Below are positions 44,901 to 59,900 of a stretch of 64,000 bases of DNA, piece after piece. The notes under the pieces are model-generated. The model was not told the origin of the DNA. It saw nothing but the letters and a program-made list of their open reading frames with translations, and made no database searches. Both the position numbers and the translations under genes were made by a program. How positions within the stretch are numbered: position 1 is the first letter of the stretch; each line of letters opens with the position of its first letter. This DNA comes from Cladorhizidae sp. MBARI D1340-BT2 (taxonomy: Eukaryota > Porifera > Demospongiae > Poecilosclerida > Cladorhizidae): positions 1 through 64,000 of the forward strand of contig JAQNBH010000056.1 in the NCBI GenBank assembly GCA_028752905.1, read 5' to 3'.

Positions 44901-47900
44901 TATTTCATCACTACTTACTGTGCATAGGGAATAGTTCATCGCTACTTAATATGGATAGGGAGTAGTTCATCAGTAATTACTGTACATAGGGAATAGTTCA
45001 TCCTACTTTCTATGCATAGGTAATAGTTCATCACTACTTACTGTGCATAGGGAATTGTTCATCGCTACTTACTGTGCATAGGGAATAGTTCATCACTACT
45101 TACTCTGCATAGTTAATAGTTCTTCACTACTTACTGTGCATAGGGAATAGTTCATCACTACTTACTGTGCATAGGGAATAGTTCATCACTACTTACTGTG
45201 CATAGGGAATAGTTCATCGCTACTTACTATGCATAGGGAATAGTTCATTCCTACTTACTGTGCATAGGGAATAGTTCATCACTACTTACTGTACATAGGG
45301 AATAGTTCATCGCTACCTACTGTGCATAGGGAATAGTTCATCACTACTTACTTTGCATAGGCAAGAGTTCATACTCACTGTGCATAGGGAATAGTTCATC
45401 GCTACTTACTGTGCAGAGGGAGTAGTTCATCACTACTTACTGTGCATAGGGAATAGTTCATCGCTACTTACTGTGCATAGGTAATAGTTCATCACTACTT
45501 ACTGTGCATAGGGAATAGTTCATCACTACTTACTGTGCATAGGGAATAGTTCATCTGTACTTACTGTGCATAGGGAATAGTTCATCACTACTTACTGTGA
45601 ATAGGGAATAGTTCATCGATACTTACTGTGCATAGGGAATAGTTCATCAGTACTTACTATAAATAGGGAATAGTTCATCCTACTTACTATGCAATGGCAA
45701 TAGCATAGGGAATAGTTCATTACTACTTACTTTGCATAGCCAATAGCTCATCACTATTTACTGTGCAAAGGGAATAGTTCATCACTACTTACATTGCATA
45801 AGGAATAGTTCATAACTACTTACTGTGCATAGGGAATAGTTCTTCATTGGTTACTTTGCTTAGGCAATAGTTCATCATTACTTACTGTGCATAGGGAATA
45901 TTTTACCACTACTTAATTTGCATAGGCAATAGTTCATCAGTACTTACTGTGCATAGGGAATAGTTCATCGCTACTTACTGTGCATAGGGAATAGTTCTTC
46001 ACTACTTACTGTGCATAAGGAATAGTTCTTCATCACTACTTACTGTGTATAGGGAATCGCTACTTACTGTGCATAGGGAATAGGTCATCACTACTTACTG
46101 TGCATAGGGAATAGTTCATCGCAACTTAGTGTGCATAGGGAATAGTTCATCAGTAATTACTGTGCATAGGGAATAGTTCATCACTACTTACTGTGCATAG
46201 GGAATAGTTCATCACTACTTACTGTGCGTAGGGAATAGTTCATCGCTACTTACTGTGCATAGGGAATAGTTCATCACTACTTACTGTGCATAGGGAATAG
46301 TTCATCACTACTTACTGTGCATAGGGAATAGTTCATAGCTACATACTGTGTATAGGGAATAGTTCATCGCTATTTACTGTGCATAGGGAATAGTTCATCC
46401 CTGCTTACTGTGCATAGGGAATAGTTCATCACTACTTACTGTGCATGGGGAATAGTTCATCGCTACTTACTGTGCATAGGGAATAGTTCATTTCTACTTA
46501 CTGTGCATAGGGAATAGTTCATCTCTACTTACTGTGCATAGGGAATAGTTCATCACTACTTACTTTGCATAGGCAATAGTTCATCACTACTTACTGTGCA
46601 TAGGGAATAGTTCATCACTATTTACTGTGCATAGGGTATAGTTCATCGCTTCTTACTCTGCATAGGGAATAGTTCATCAAATTACTGTGCATAAGGAATA
46701 GTTCATTGCTACTTACTTTTCTTATAGGGAATACTTCATTACTACTTACTGTGAATAGGGAATAGTTCATCACTACTTACTGTGCATAGGGAATAGTTGA
46801 TCGCTACTTACTGTGCAAAGGGAATAGTTCATCACTACTTACTGTGCATAGGGAATAGTTCATCACTACTTACTGTGCATAGGGAATAGTTCATCGCCAC
46901 TTACTGTGCATAGGGAATAGTTCATCACTACTTACTTTGCATAGGCAATAGTTCATCACTACTTACTGTGCATAGGGAATAGTTCATCGCTACTTATTGT
47001 GCATAGGGAATAGTTCATCACTACTTACTGTGCATAGGGAATAGTTCATCACTACTTACTGTGCATAGGGAATAGTTCATCACTACTTACTGTGCATAGG
47101 GAATAGTTCATCGCCACTTACTGTGCATAGGGAATAGTTCATCACTACTTACTTTGCATAGGCAAGAGTTCATACTTACTGTGCATAGGGAATAGTTCAT
47201 CGCTACTTACTGTGCATAGGGAGTAGTTCATCACTACTTACTGTGCATAGGAAATAGTTCATCGCTACTTACTGTGCATATCACTACTTACTGTGCATAG
47301 GGAATAGTTCATCGTTACTTACTGTGCATAGGGAATAGTTCATCGCCACTTACTGTGCATAGGGAATAGTTCATCACTACTTACTTTGCATAGGCAATAG
47401 TTCATCACTACTTACTGTGCATAGGGAATAGTTCATCGCTACTTACTCTGCATAGGGAATAGTTCATCAGATTAGTTCAGTGCTACTTACTGTGCATATA
47501 GGGAATACTTCATCACTACTTACTGTGCATAGGGAATAGTTTATCACTACTTACTGTACATAGGGAATAGTTGATCGCTACTTACTGTGCAAAGGGAATA
47601 GATCATCACTACTTACTGTGCATAGGGAATATTTCATCACTACTTACTGTGCATAGGGAATAGTTCATCGCTACTTAATATGGATAGGGAGTAGTTCATC
47701 AGTAATTACTGTACATAGGGAATAGTTCATCCTACTTTCTATGCATAGGTAATAGTTCATCACTACTTACTGTGCATAGGGAATAGTTCATCGCTACTTA
47801 CTGTGCATAGGGAATAGTTCATCACTACTTACTCTGCATAGTTAATAGTTCTTCACTACTTACTGTGCATAGGGAATAGTTCATCACTACTTACTGTGCA

Positions 47901-50900
47901 TAGGGAATAGTTCATCACTACTTACTGTGCATAGGGAATAGTTCATCGCTACTTACTATGCATAGGGAATAGTTCATTCCTACTTACTGTGCATAGGGAA
48001 TAGTTCATCACTACTTACTGTACATAGGGAATAGTTCATCGCTACCTACTGTGCATAGGGAATAGTTCATCACTACTTACTTTGCATAGGCAAGAGTTCA
48101 TACTCACTGTGCATAGGGAATAGTTCATCGCTACTTACTGTGCAGAGGGAGTAGTTCATCACTACTTACTGTGCATAGGGAATAGTTCATCGCTACTTAC
48201 TGTGCATAGGTAATAGTTCATCACTACTTACTGTGCATAGGGAATAGTTCATCACTACTTACTGTGCATAGGGAATAGTTCATCTGTACTTACTGTGCAT
48301 AGGGAATAGTTCATCACTACTTACTGTGCATAGGGAATAGTTCATCGCTACTTACTGTGCATAGGGAATAGTTCATCAGTACTTACTGTAAATAGGGAAT
48401 AGTTCATCCTACTTACTATGCAATGGCAATAGCATAGGGAATAGTTCATTACTACTTACTTTGCATAGCCAATAGCTCATCACTATTTACTGTGCAAAGG
48501 GAATAGTTCATCACTACTTACATTGCATAAGGAATAGTTCATAACTACTTACTGTGCATAGGGAATAGTTCTTCATTAGTTACTTTGCTTAGGCAATAGT
48601 TCATCATTACTTACTGTGCATAGGGAATATTTTACCACTACTTAATTTGCATAGGCAATAGTTCATCAGTACTTACTGTGCATAAGGAATAGTTCTTCAT
48701 CACTACTTACTGTGTATAGGGAATCGCTACTTACTGTGCATAGGGAATAGGTCATCACTACTTACTGTGCATAGGGAATAGTTCATCGCTACTTACTGTG
48801 CATAGGGAATAGTTCTTCACTACTTACTGTGCATAAGGAATAGTTCTTCATCACTACTTACTGTGTATAGGGAATCGCTACTTACTGTGCATAGGGAATA
48901 GGTCATCACTACTTACTGTGCATAGGGAATAGTTCATCGCAACTTAGTGTGCATAGGGAATAGTTCATCAGTAATTACTGTGCATAGGGAATAGTTCATC
49001 ACTACTTACTGTGCATAGGGAATAGTTCATCACTACTTACTGTGCGTAGGGAATAGTTCATCGCTACTTACTGTGCATAGGGAATAGTTCATCACTACTT
49101 ACTGTGCATAGGGAATAGTTCATCACTACTTACTGTGCATAGGGAATAGTTCATAGCTACATACTGTGTATAGGGAATAGTTCATCGCTATTTACTGTGC
49201 ATAGGGAATAGTTCATCCCTACTTACTGTGCATAGGGAATAGTTGATAGCTACTTACTCTGCATAGGGAATAGTTCATCGCTATTTACTGTGCATAGGGA
49301 ATAGTTCATCCCTACTTACTGTGCATAGGGAATAGTTCATCACTACTTACTGTGCATAGGGAATAGTTCATCACTACTTACTGTGGATAGGGAATAGTTC
49401 ATCGCTACTTACTGTGCATAGGGAATAGTTCATCTCTACTTACTGTGCATAGGGAATAGTTCATCGCTACTTACTCTGCATAGGGAATAGTTCATCAGAT
49501 TAGTTCAGTGCTACTTACTGTGCATATAGGGAATACTTCATCACTACTTACTGTGCATAGGGAATAGTTTATCACTACTTACTGTGCATAGGGAATAGTT
49601 CATCGCTACTTACTGTGCATAGGGAATAGTTCTTCACTACTTACTGTGCATAAGGAATAGTTCTTCATCACTACTTACTGTGTATAGGGAATCGCTACTT
49701 ACTGTGCATAGGGAATAGGTCATCACTACTTACTGTGCATAGGGAATAGTTCATCGCAACTTAGTGTGCATAGGGAATAGTTCATCAGTAATTACTGTGC
49801 ATAGGGAATAGTTCATCACTACTTACTGTGCATAGGGAATAGTTCATCACTACTTACTGTGCGTAGGGAATAGTTCATCGCTACTTACTGTGCATAGGGA
49901 ATAGTTCATCACTACTTACTGTGCATAGGGAATAGTTCATCGCTATTTACTGTGCATAGGGAATAGTTCATCCCTGCTTACTGTGCATAGGGAATAGTTC
50001 ATCACTACTTACTGTGCATGGGGAATAGTTCATCGCTACTTACTGTGCATAGGGAATAGTTCATTTCTACTTACTGTGCATAGGGAATAGTTCATCTCTA
50101 CTTACTGTGCATAGGGAATAGTTCATCACTACTTACTTTGCATAGGCAATAGTTCATCACTACTTACTGTGCATAGGGAATAGTTCATCACTATTTACTG
50201 TGCATAGGGTATAGTTCATCGCTTCTTACTCTGCATAGGGAATAGTTCATCAGATTACTGTGCATAAGGAATAGTTCATTGCTACTTACTTTTCTTATAG
50301 GGAATACTTCATTACTACTTACTGTGCATAGGGAATAGTTCATCACTACTTACTGTGCATAGGGAATAGTTGATCGCTACTTACTGTGCAAAGGGAATAG
50401 TTCATCACTACTTACTGTGCATAGGGAATAGTTCATCACTACTTACTGTGCATAGGGAATAGTTCATCGCCACTTACTGTGCATAGGGAATAGTTCATCA
50501 CTACTTACTTTGCATAGGCAATAGTTCATCACTACTTACTGTGCATAGGGAATAGTTCATCGCCACTTACTGTGCATAGGGAATAGTTCATCACTACTTA
50601 CTTTGCATAGGCAAGAGTTCATACTTACTGTGCATAGGGAATAGTTCATCGCTACTTACTGTGCATAGGGAGTAGTTCATCACTACTTACTGTGCATAGG
50701 AAATAGTTCATCGCTACTTACTGTGCATATCACTACTTACTGTGCATAGGGAATAGTTCATCGTTACTTACTGTGCATAGGGAATAGTTCATCGCCACTT
50801 ACTGTGCATAGGGAATAGTTCATCACTACTTACTTTGCATAGGCAATAGTTCATCACTACTTACTGTGCATAGGGAATAGTTCATCGCTACTTATTGTGC

Positions 50901-53900
50901 ATAGGGAATAGTTCATCACTACTTACTGTGCATAGGGAATAGTTCATCGCTACTTACTCTGCATAGGGAATAGTTCATCAGATTAGTTCAGTGCTACTTA
51001 CTGTGCATATAGGGAATACTTCATCACTACTTACTGTGCATAGGGAATAGTTTATCACTACTTACTGTACATAGGGAATAGTTGATCGCTACTTACTGTG
51101 CAAAGGGAATAGATCATCACTACTTACTGTGCATAGGGAATATTTCATCACTACTTACTGTGCATAGGGAATAGTTCATCGCTACTTAATATGGATAGGG
51201 AGTAGTTCATCAGTAATTACTGTACATAGGGAATAGTTCATCCTACTTTCTATGCATAGGTAATAGTTCATCACTACTTACTGTGCATAGGGAATAGTTC
51301 ATCACTACTTACTGTGCATAGGGAATAGTTCATCGCTACTTACTCTGCATAGGGAATAGTTCATCAGATTAGTTCAGTGCTACTTACTGTGCATATAGGG
51401 AATACTTCATCACTACTTACTGTGCATAGGGAATAGTTTATCACTACTTACTGTGCATAGGGAATAGTTGATCGCTACTTACTGTGCAAAGGGAATCGAT
51501 CATCACTACTTACTGTGCATAGGGAATATTTCATCACTACTTACTGTGCATAGGGAATAGTTCATCGCTACTTAATATGGATAGGGAGTAGTTCATCAGT
51601 AATTACTGTACATAGGGAATAGTTCATCCTACTTTCTATGCATAGGTAATAGTTCATCACTACTTACTGTGCATAGGGAATTGTTCATCGCTACTTACTG
51701 TGCATAGGGAATAGTTCATCACTACTTACTCTGCATAGTTAATAGTTCTTCACTACTTACTGTGCATAGGGAATAGTTCATCACTACTTACTGTGCATAG
51801 GGAATAGTTCATCACTACTTACTGTGCATAGGGAATAGTTCATCGCTACTTACTATGCATAGGGAATAGTTCATTCCTACTTACGGTGCATAGGGAATAG
51901 TTCATCACTACTTACTGTACATAGGGAATAGTTCATCGCTACCTACTGTGCATAGGGAATAGTTCATCACTACTTACTTTGCATAGGCAAGAGTTCATAC
52001 TCACTGTGCATAGGGAATAGTTCATCGCTACTTACTGTGCAGAGGGAGTAGTTCATCACTACTTACTGTGCATAGGGAATAGTTCATCGCTACTTACTGT
52101 GCATAGGTAATAGTTCATCACTACTTACTGTGCATAGGGAATAGTTCATCACTACTTACTGTGCATAGGGAATAGTTCATCTGTACTTACTGTGCATAGG
52201 GAATAGTTCATCACTACTTACTGTGCATAGGGAATAGTTCATCGATACTTACTGTGCATAGGGAATAGTTCATCAGTACTTACTATAAATAGGGAATAGT
52301 TCATCCTACTTACTATGCAATGGCAATAGCATAGGGAATAGTTCATTACTACTTACTTTGCTTAGCCAATAGCTCATCACTATTTACTGTGCAAAGGGAA
52401 TAGTTCATCACTACTTACATTGCATAAGGAATAGTTCATAACTACTTACTGTGCATAGGGAATAGTTCTTCATTGGTTACTTTGCTTAGGCAATAGTTCA
52501 TCATTACTTACTGTGCATAGGGAATATTTTACCACTACTTAATTTGCATAGGCAATAGTTCATCAGTACTTACTGTGCATAGGGAATAGTTCATCGCTAC
52601 TTACTGTGCATAGGGAATAGTTCTTCACTACTTACTGTGCATAAGGAATAGTTCTTCATCACTACTTACTGTGTATAGGGAATCGCTACTTACTGTGCAT
52701 AGGGAATAGGTCATCACTACTTACTGTGCATAGGGAATAGTTCATCGCAACTTAGTGTGCATAGGGAATAGTTCATCAGTAATTACTGTGCATAGGGAAT
52801 AGTTCATCACTACTTACTGTGCATAGGGAATAGTTCATCACTACTTACTGTGCGTAGGGAATAGTTCATCGCTACTTACTGTGCATAGGGAATAGTTCAT
52901 CACTACTTACTGTGCATAGGGAATAGTTCATCACTACTTACTGTGCATAGGGAATAGTTCATAGCTACATACTGTGTATAGGGAATAGTTCATCGCTATT
53001 TACTGTGCATAGGGAATAGTTCATCCCTGCTTACTGTGCATAGGGAATAGTTCATCACTACTTACTGTGCATGGGGAATAGTTCATCGCTACTTACTGTG
53101 CATAGGGAATAGTTCATTTCTACTTACTGTGCATAGGGAATAGTTCATCTCTACTTACTGTGCATAGGGAATAGTTCATCACTACTTACTTTGCATAGGC
53201 AATAGTTCATCACTACTTACTGTGCATAGGGAATAGTTCATCACTATTTACTGTGCATAGGGTATAGTTCATCGCTTCTTACTCTGCATAGGGAATAGTT
53301 CATCAAATTACTGTGCATAAGGAATAGTTCATTGCTACTTACTTTTCTTATAGGGAATACTTCATTACTACTTACTGTGCATAGGGAATAGTTCATCACT
53401 ACTTACTGTGCATAGGGAATAGTTGATCGCTACTTACTGTGCAAAGGGAATAGTTCATCACTACTTACTGTGCATAGGGAATAGTTCATCACTACTTACT
53501 GTGCATAGGGAATAGTTCATCGCCACTTACTGTGCATAGGGAATAGTTCATCAGATTAGTTCAGTGCTACTTACTGTGCATATAGGGAATACTTCATCAC
53601 TACTTACTGTGCATAGGGAATAGTTTATCACTACTTACTGTGCATAGGGAATAGTTGATCGCTACTTACTGTGCAAAGGGAATCGATCATCACTACTTAC
53701 TGTGCATAGGGAATATTTCATCACTACTTACTGTGCATAGGGAATAGTTCATCGCTACTTAATATGGATAGGGAGTAGTTCATCAGTAATTACTGTACAT
53801 AGGGAATAGTTCATCCTACTTTCTATGCATAGGTAATAGTTCATCACTACTTACTGTGCATAGGGAATTGTTCATCGCTACTTACTGTGCATAGGGAATA

Positions 53901-56900
53901 GTTCATCACTACTTACTCTGCATAGTTAATAGTTCTTCACTACTTACTGTGCATAGGGAATAGTTCATCACTACTTACTGTGCATAGGGAATAGTTCATC
54001 ACTACTTACTGTGCATAGGGAATAGTTCATCGCTACTTACTATGCATAGGGAATAGTTCATTCCTACTTACGGTGCATAGGGAATAGTTCATCACTACTT
54101 ACTGTACATAGGGAATAGTTCATCGCTACCTACTGTGCATAGGGAATAGTTCATCACTACTTACTTTGCATAGGCAAGAGTTCATACTCACTGTGCATAG
54201 GGAATAGTTCATCGCTACTTACTGTGCAGAGGGAGTAGTTCATCACTACTTACTGTGCATAGGGAATAGTTCATCGCTACTTACTGTGCATAGGTAATAG
54301 TTCATCACTACTTACTGTGCATAGGGAATAGTTCATCACTACTTACTGTGCATAGGGAATAGTTCATCTGTACTTACTGTGCATAGGGAATAGTTCATCA
54401 CTACTTACTGTGCATAGGGAATAGTTCATCGATACTTACTGTGCATAGGGAATAGTTCATCAGTACTTACTATAAATAGGGAATAGTTCATCCTACTTAC
54501 TATGCAATGGCAATAGCATAGGGAATAGTTCATTACTACTTACTTTGCTTAGCCAATAGCTCATCACTATTTACTGTGCAAAGGGAATAGTTCATCACTA
54601 CTTACATTGCATAAGGAATAGTTCATAACTACTTACTGTGCATAGGGAATAGTTCTTCATTGGTTACTTTGCTTAGGCAATAGTTCATCATTACTTACTG
54701 TGCATAGGGAATATTTTACCACTACTTAATTTGCATAGGCAATAGTTCATCAGTACTTACTGTGCATAGGGAATAGTTCATCGCTACTTACTGTGCATAG
54801 GGAATAGTTCTTCACTACTTACTGTGCATAAGGAATAGTTCTTCATCACTACTTACTGTGTATAGGGAATCGCTACTTACTGTGCATAGGGAATAGGTCA
54901 TCACTACTTACTGTGCATAGGGAATAGTTCATCGCAACTTAGTGTGCATAGGGAATAGTTCATCAGTAATTACTGTGCATAGGGAATAGTTCATCACTAC
55001 TTACTGTGCATAGGGAATAGTTCATCACTACTTACTGTGCGTAGGGAATAGTTCATCGCTACTTACTGTGCATAGGGAATAGTTCATCACTACTTACTGT
55101 GCATAGGGAATAGTTCATCACTACTTACTGTGCATAGGGAATAGTTCATAGCTACATACTGTGTATAGGGAATAGTTCATCGCTATTTACTGTGCATAGG
55201 GAATAGTTCATCCCTGCTTACTGTGCATAGGGAATAGTTCATCACTACTTACTGTGCATGGGGAATAGTTCATCGCTACTTACTGTGCATAGGGAATAGT
55301 TCATTTCTACTTACTGTGCATAGGGAATAGTTCATCTCTACTTACTGTGCATAGGGAATAGTTCATCACTACTTACTTTGCATAGGCAATAGTTCATCAC
55401 TACTTACTGTGCATAGGGAATAGTTCATCACTATTTACTGTGCATAGGGTATAGTTCATCGCTTCTTACTCTGCATAGGGAATAGTTCATCAAATTACTG
55501 TGCATAAGGAATAGTTCATTGCTACTTACTTTTCTTATAGGGAATACTTCATTACTACTTACTGTGCATAGGGAATAGTTCATCACTACTTACTGTGCAT
55601 AGGGAATAGTTCATCACTACTTACTGTGCATAGGGAATAGTTCATCGCCACTTACTGTGCATAGGGAATAGTTCATCACTACTTACTTTGCATAGGCAAT
55701 AGTTCATCACTACTTACTGTGCATAGGGAATAGTTCATCGCTACTTATTGTGCATAGGGAATAGTTCATCACTACTTACTGTGCATAGGGAATAGTTCAT
55801 CACTACTTACTGTGCATAGGGAATAGTTCATCACTACTTACTGTGCATAGGGAATAGTTCATCGCCACTTACTGTGCATAGGGAATAGTTCATCACTACT
55901 TACTTTGCATAGGCAAGAGTTCATACTTACTGTGCATAGGGAATAGTTCATCGCTACTTACTGTGCATAGGGAGTAGTTCATCACTACTTACTGTGCATA
56001 GGAAATAGTTCATCGCTACTTACTGTGCATATCACTACTTACTGTGCATAGGGAATAGTTCATCGTTACTTACTGTGCATAGGGAATAGTTCATCGCCAC
56101 TTACTGTGCATAGGGAATAGTTCATCACTACTTACTTTGCATAGGCAATAGTTCATCACTACTTACTGTGCATAGGGAATAGTTCATCGCTACTTACTCT
56201 GCATAGGGAATAGTTCATCAGATTAGTTCAGTGCTACTTACTGTGCATATAGGGAATACTTCATCACTACTTACTGTGCATAGGGAATAGTTTATCACTA
56301 CTTACTGTACATAGGGAATAGTTGATCGCTACTTACTGTGCAAAGGGAATAGATCATCACTACTTACTGTGCATAGGGAATATTTCATCACTACTTACTG
56401 TGCATAGGGAATAGTTCATCGCTACTTAATATGGATAGGGAGTAGTTCATCAGTAATTACTGTACATAGGGAATAGTTCATCCTACTTTCTATGCATAGG
56501 TAATAGTTCATCACTACTTACTGTGCATAGGGAATAGTTCATCGCTACTTACTGTGCATAGGGAATAGTTCATCACTACTTACTCTGCATAGTTAATAGT
56601 TCTTCACTACTTACTGTGCATAGGGAATAGTTCATCACTACTTACTGTGCATAGGGAATAGTTCATCACTACTTACTGTGCATAGGGAATAGTTCATCGC
56701 TACTTACTATGCATAGGGAATAGTTCATTCCTACTTACTGTGCATAGGGAATAGTTCATCACTACTTACTGTACATAGGGAATAGTTCATCGCTACCTAC
56801 TGTGCATAGGGAATAGTTCATCACTACTTACTTTGCATAGGCAAGAGTTCATACTCACTGTGCATAGGGAATAGTTCATCGCTACTTACTGTGCAGAGGG

Positions 56901-59900
56901 AGTAGTTCATCACTACTTACTGTGCATAGGGAATAGTTCATCGCTACTTACTGTGCATAGGTAATAGTTCATCACTACTTACTGTGCATAGGGAATAGTT
57001 CATCACTACTTACTGTGCATAGGGAATAGTTCATCTGTACTTACTGTGCATAGGGAATAGTTCATCACTACTTACTGTGCATAGGGAATAGTTCATCGCT
57101 ACTTACTGTGCATAGGGAATAGTTCATCAGTACTTACTGTAAATAGGGAATAGTTCATCCTACTTACTATGCAATGGCAATAGCATAGGGAATAGTTCAT
57201 TACTACTTACTTTGCATAGCCAATAGCTCATCACTATTTACTGTGCAAAGGGAATAGTTCATCACTACTTACATTGCATAAGGAATAGTTCATAACTACT
57301 TACTGTGCATAGGGAATAGTTCTTCATTAGTTACTTTGCTTAGGCAATAGTTCATCATTACTTACTGTGCATAGGGAATATTTTACCACTACTTAATTTG
57401 CATAGGCAATAGTTCATCAGTACTTACTGTGCATAGGGAATAGTTCATCGCTACTTACTGTGCATAGGGAATAGTTCTTCACTACTTACTGTGCATAAGG
57501 AATAGTTCTTCATCACTACTTACTGTGTATAGGGAATCGCTACTTACTGTGCATATGGAATAGGTCATCACTACTTACTGTGCATAGGGAATAGTTCATC
57601 GCAACTTAGTGTGCATAGGGAATAGTTCATCAGTAATTACTGTGCATAGGGAATAGTTCATCACTACTTACTGTGCATAGGGAATAGTTCATCACTACTT
57701 ACTGTGCGTAGGGAATAGTTCATCGCTACTTACTGTGCATAGGGAATAGTTCATCACTACTTACTGTGCATAGGGAATAGTTCATCACTACTTACTGTGC
57801 ATAGGGAATAGTTCATAGCTACATACTGTGTATAGGGAATAGTTCATCGCTATTTACTGTGCATAGGGAATAGTTCATCCCTACTTACTGTGCATAGGGA
57901 ATAGTTGATAGCTACTTACTCTGCATAGGGAATAGTTCATCGCTATTTACTGTGCATAGGGAATAGTTCATCCCTACTTACTGTGCATAGGGAATAGTTC
58001 ATCACTACTTACTGTGCATAGGGAATAGTTCATCACTACTTACTGTGGATAGGGAATAGTTCATCGCTACTTACTGTGCATAGGGAATAGTTCATCTCTA
58101 CTTACTGTGCATAGGGAATAGTTCATCGCTACTTACTCTGCATAGGGAATAGTTCATCAGATTAGTTCAGTGCTACTTACTGTGCATATAGGGAATACTT
58201 CATCACTACTTACTGTGCATAGGGAATAGTTTATCACTACTTACTGTGCATAGGGAATAGTTGATCGCTACTTACTGTGCAAAGGGAATAGATCATCACT
58301 ACTTACTGTGCATAGGGAATATTTCATCACTACTTACTGTGCATAGGGAATAGTTCATCGCTACTTAATATGGATAGGGAGTAGTTCATCAGTAATTACT
58401 GTACATAGGGAATAGTTCATCCTACTTTCTATGCATAGGTAATAGTTCATCACTACTTACTGTGCATAGGGAATAGTTCATCGCTACTTACTGTGCATAG
58501 GGAATAGTTCATCACTACTTACTCTGCATAGTTAATAGTTCTTCACTACTTACTGTGCATAGGGAATAGTTCATCACTACTTACTGTGCATAGGGAATAG
58601 TTCATCACTACTTACTGTGCATAGGGAATAGTTCATCGCTACTTACTATGCATAGGGAATAGTTCATTCCTACTTACTGTGCATAGGGAATAGTTCATCA
58701 CTACTTACTGTACATAGGGAATAGTTCATCGCTACCTACTGTGCATAGGGAATAGTTCATCACTACTTACTTTGCATAGGCAAGAGTTCATACTCACTGT
58801 GCATAGGGAATAGTTCATCGCTACTTACTGTGCAGAGGGAGTAGTTCATCACTACTTACTGTGCATAGGGAATAGTTCATCGCTACTTTCTGTGCATAGG
58901 TAATAGTTCATCACTACTTACTGTGCATAGGGAATAGTTCATCACTACTTACTGTGCATAGGGAATAGTTCATCTGTACTTACTGTGCATAGGCAATAGT
59001 TCATCAGTACTTACTGTGCATAGGGAATAGTTCATCGCTACTTACTGTGCATAGGGAATAGTTCTTCACTACTTACTGTGCATAAGGAATAGTTCTTCAT
59101 CACTACTTACTGTGTATAGGGAATCGCTACTTACTGTGCATAGGGAATAGGTCATCACTACTTACTGTGCATAGGGAATAGTTCATCGCAACTTAGTGTG
59201 CATAGGGAATAGTTCATCAGTAATTACTGTGCATAGGGAATAGTTCATCACTACTTACTGTGCATAGGGAATAGTTCATCACTACTTACTGTGCGTAGGG
59301 AATAGTTCATCGCTACTTACTGTGCATAGGGAATAGTTCATCACTACTTACTGTGCATAGGGAATAGTTCATCACTACTTACTGTGCATAGGGAATAGTT
59401 CATAGCTACATACTGTGTATAGGGAATAGTTCATCGCTATTTACTGTGCATAGGGAATAGTTCATCCCTACTTACTGTGCATAGGGAATAGTTCATCACT
59501 ACTTACTGTGCATGGGGAATAGTTCATCGCTACTTACTGTGCATAGGGAATAGTTCATTTCTACTTACTGTGCATAGGGAATAGTTCATCTCTACTTACT
59601 GTGCATAGGGAATAGTTCATCACTACTTACTTTGCATAGGCAATAGTTCATCACTACTTACTGTGCATAGGGAATAGTTCATCACTATTTACTGTGCATA
59701 GGGTATAGTTCATCGCTTCTTACTCTGCATAGGGAATAGTTCATCAGATTACTGTGCATAAGGAATAGTTCATTGCTACTTACTTTTCTTATAGGGAATA
59801 CTTCATTACTACTTACTGTGCATAGGGAATAGTTCATCACTACTTAATGTGCATAGGGAATAGTTGATCGCTACTTACTGTGCAAAGGGAATAGTTCATC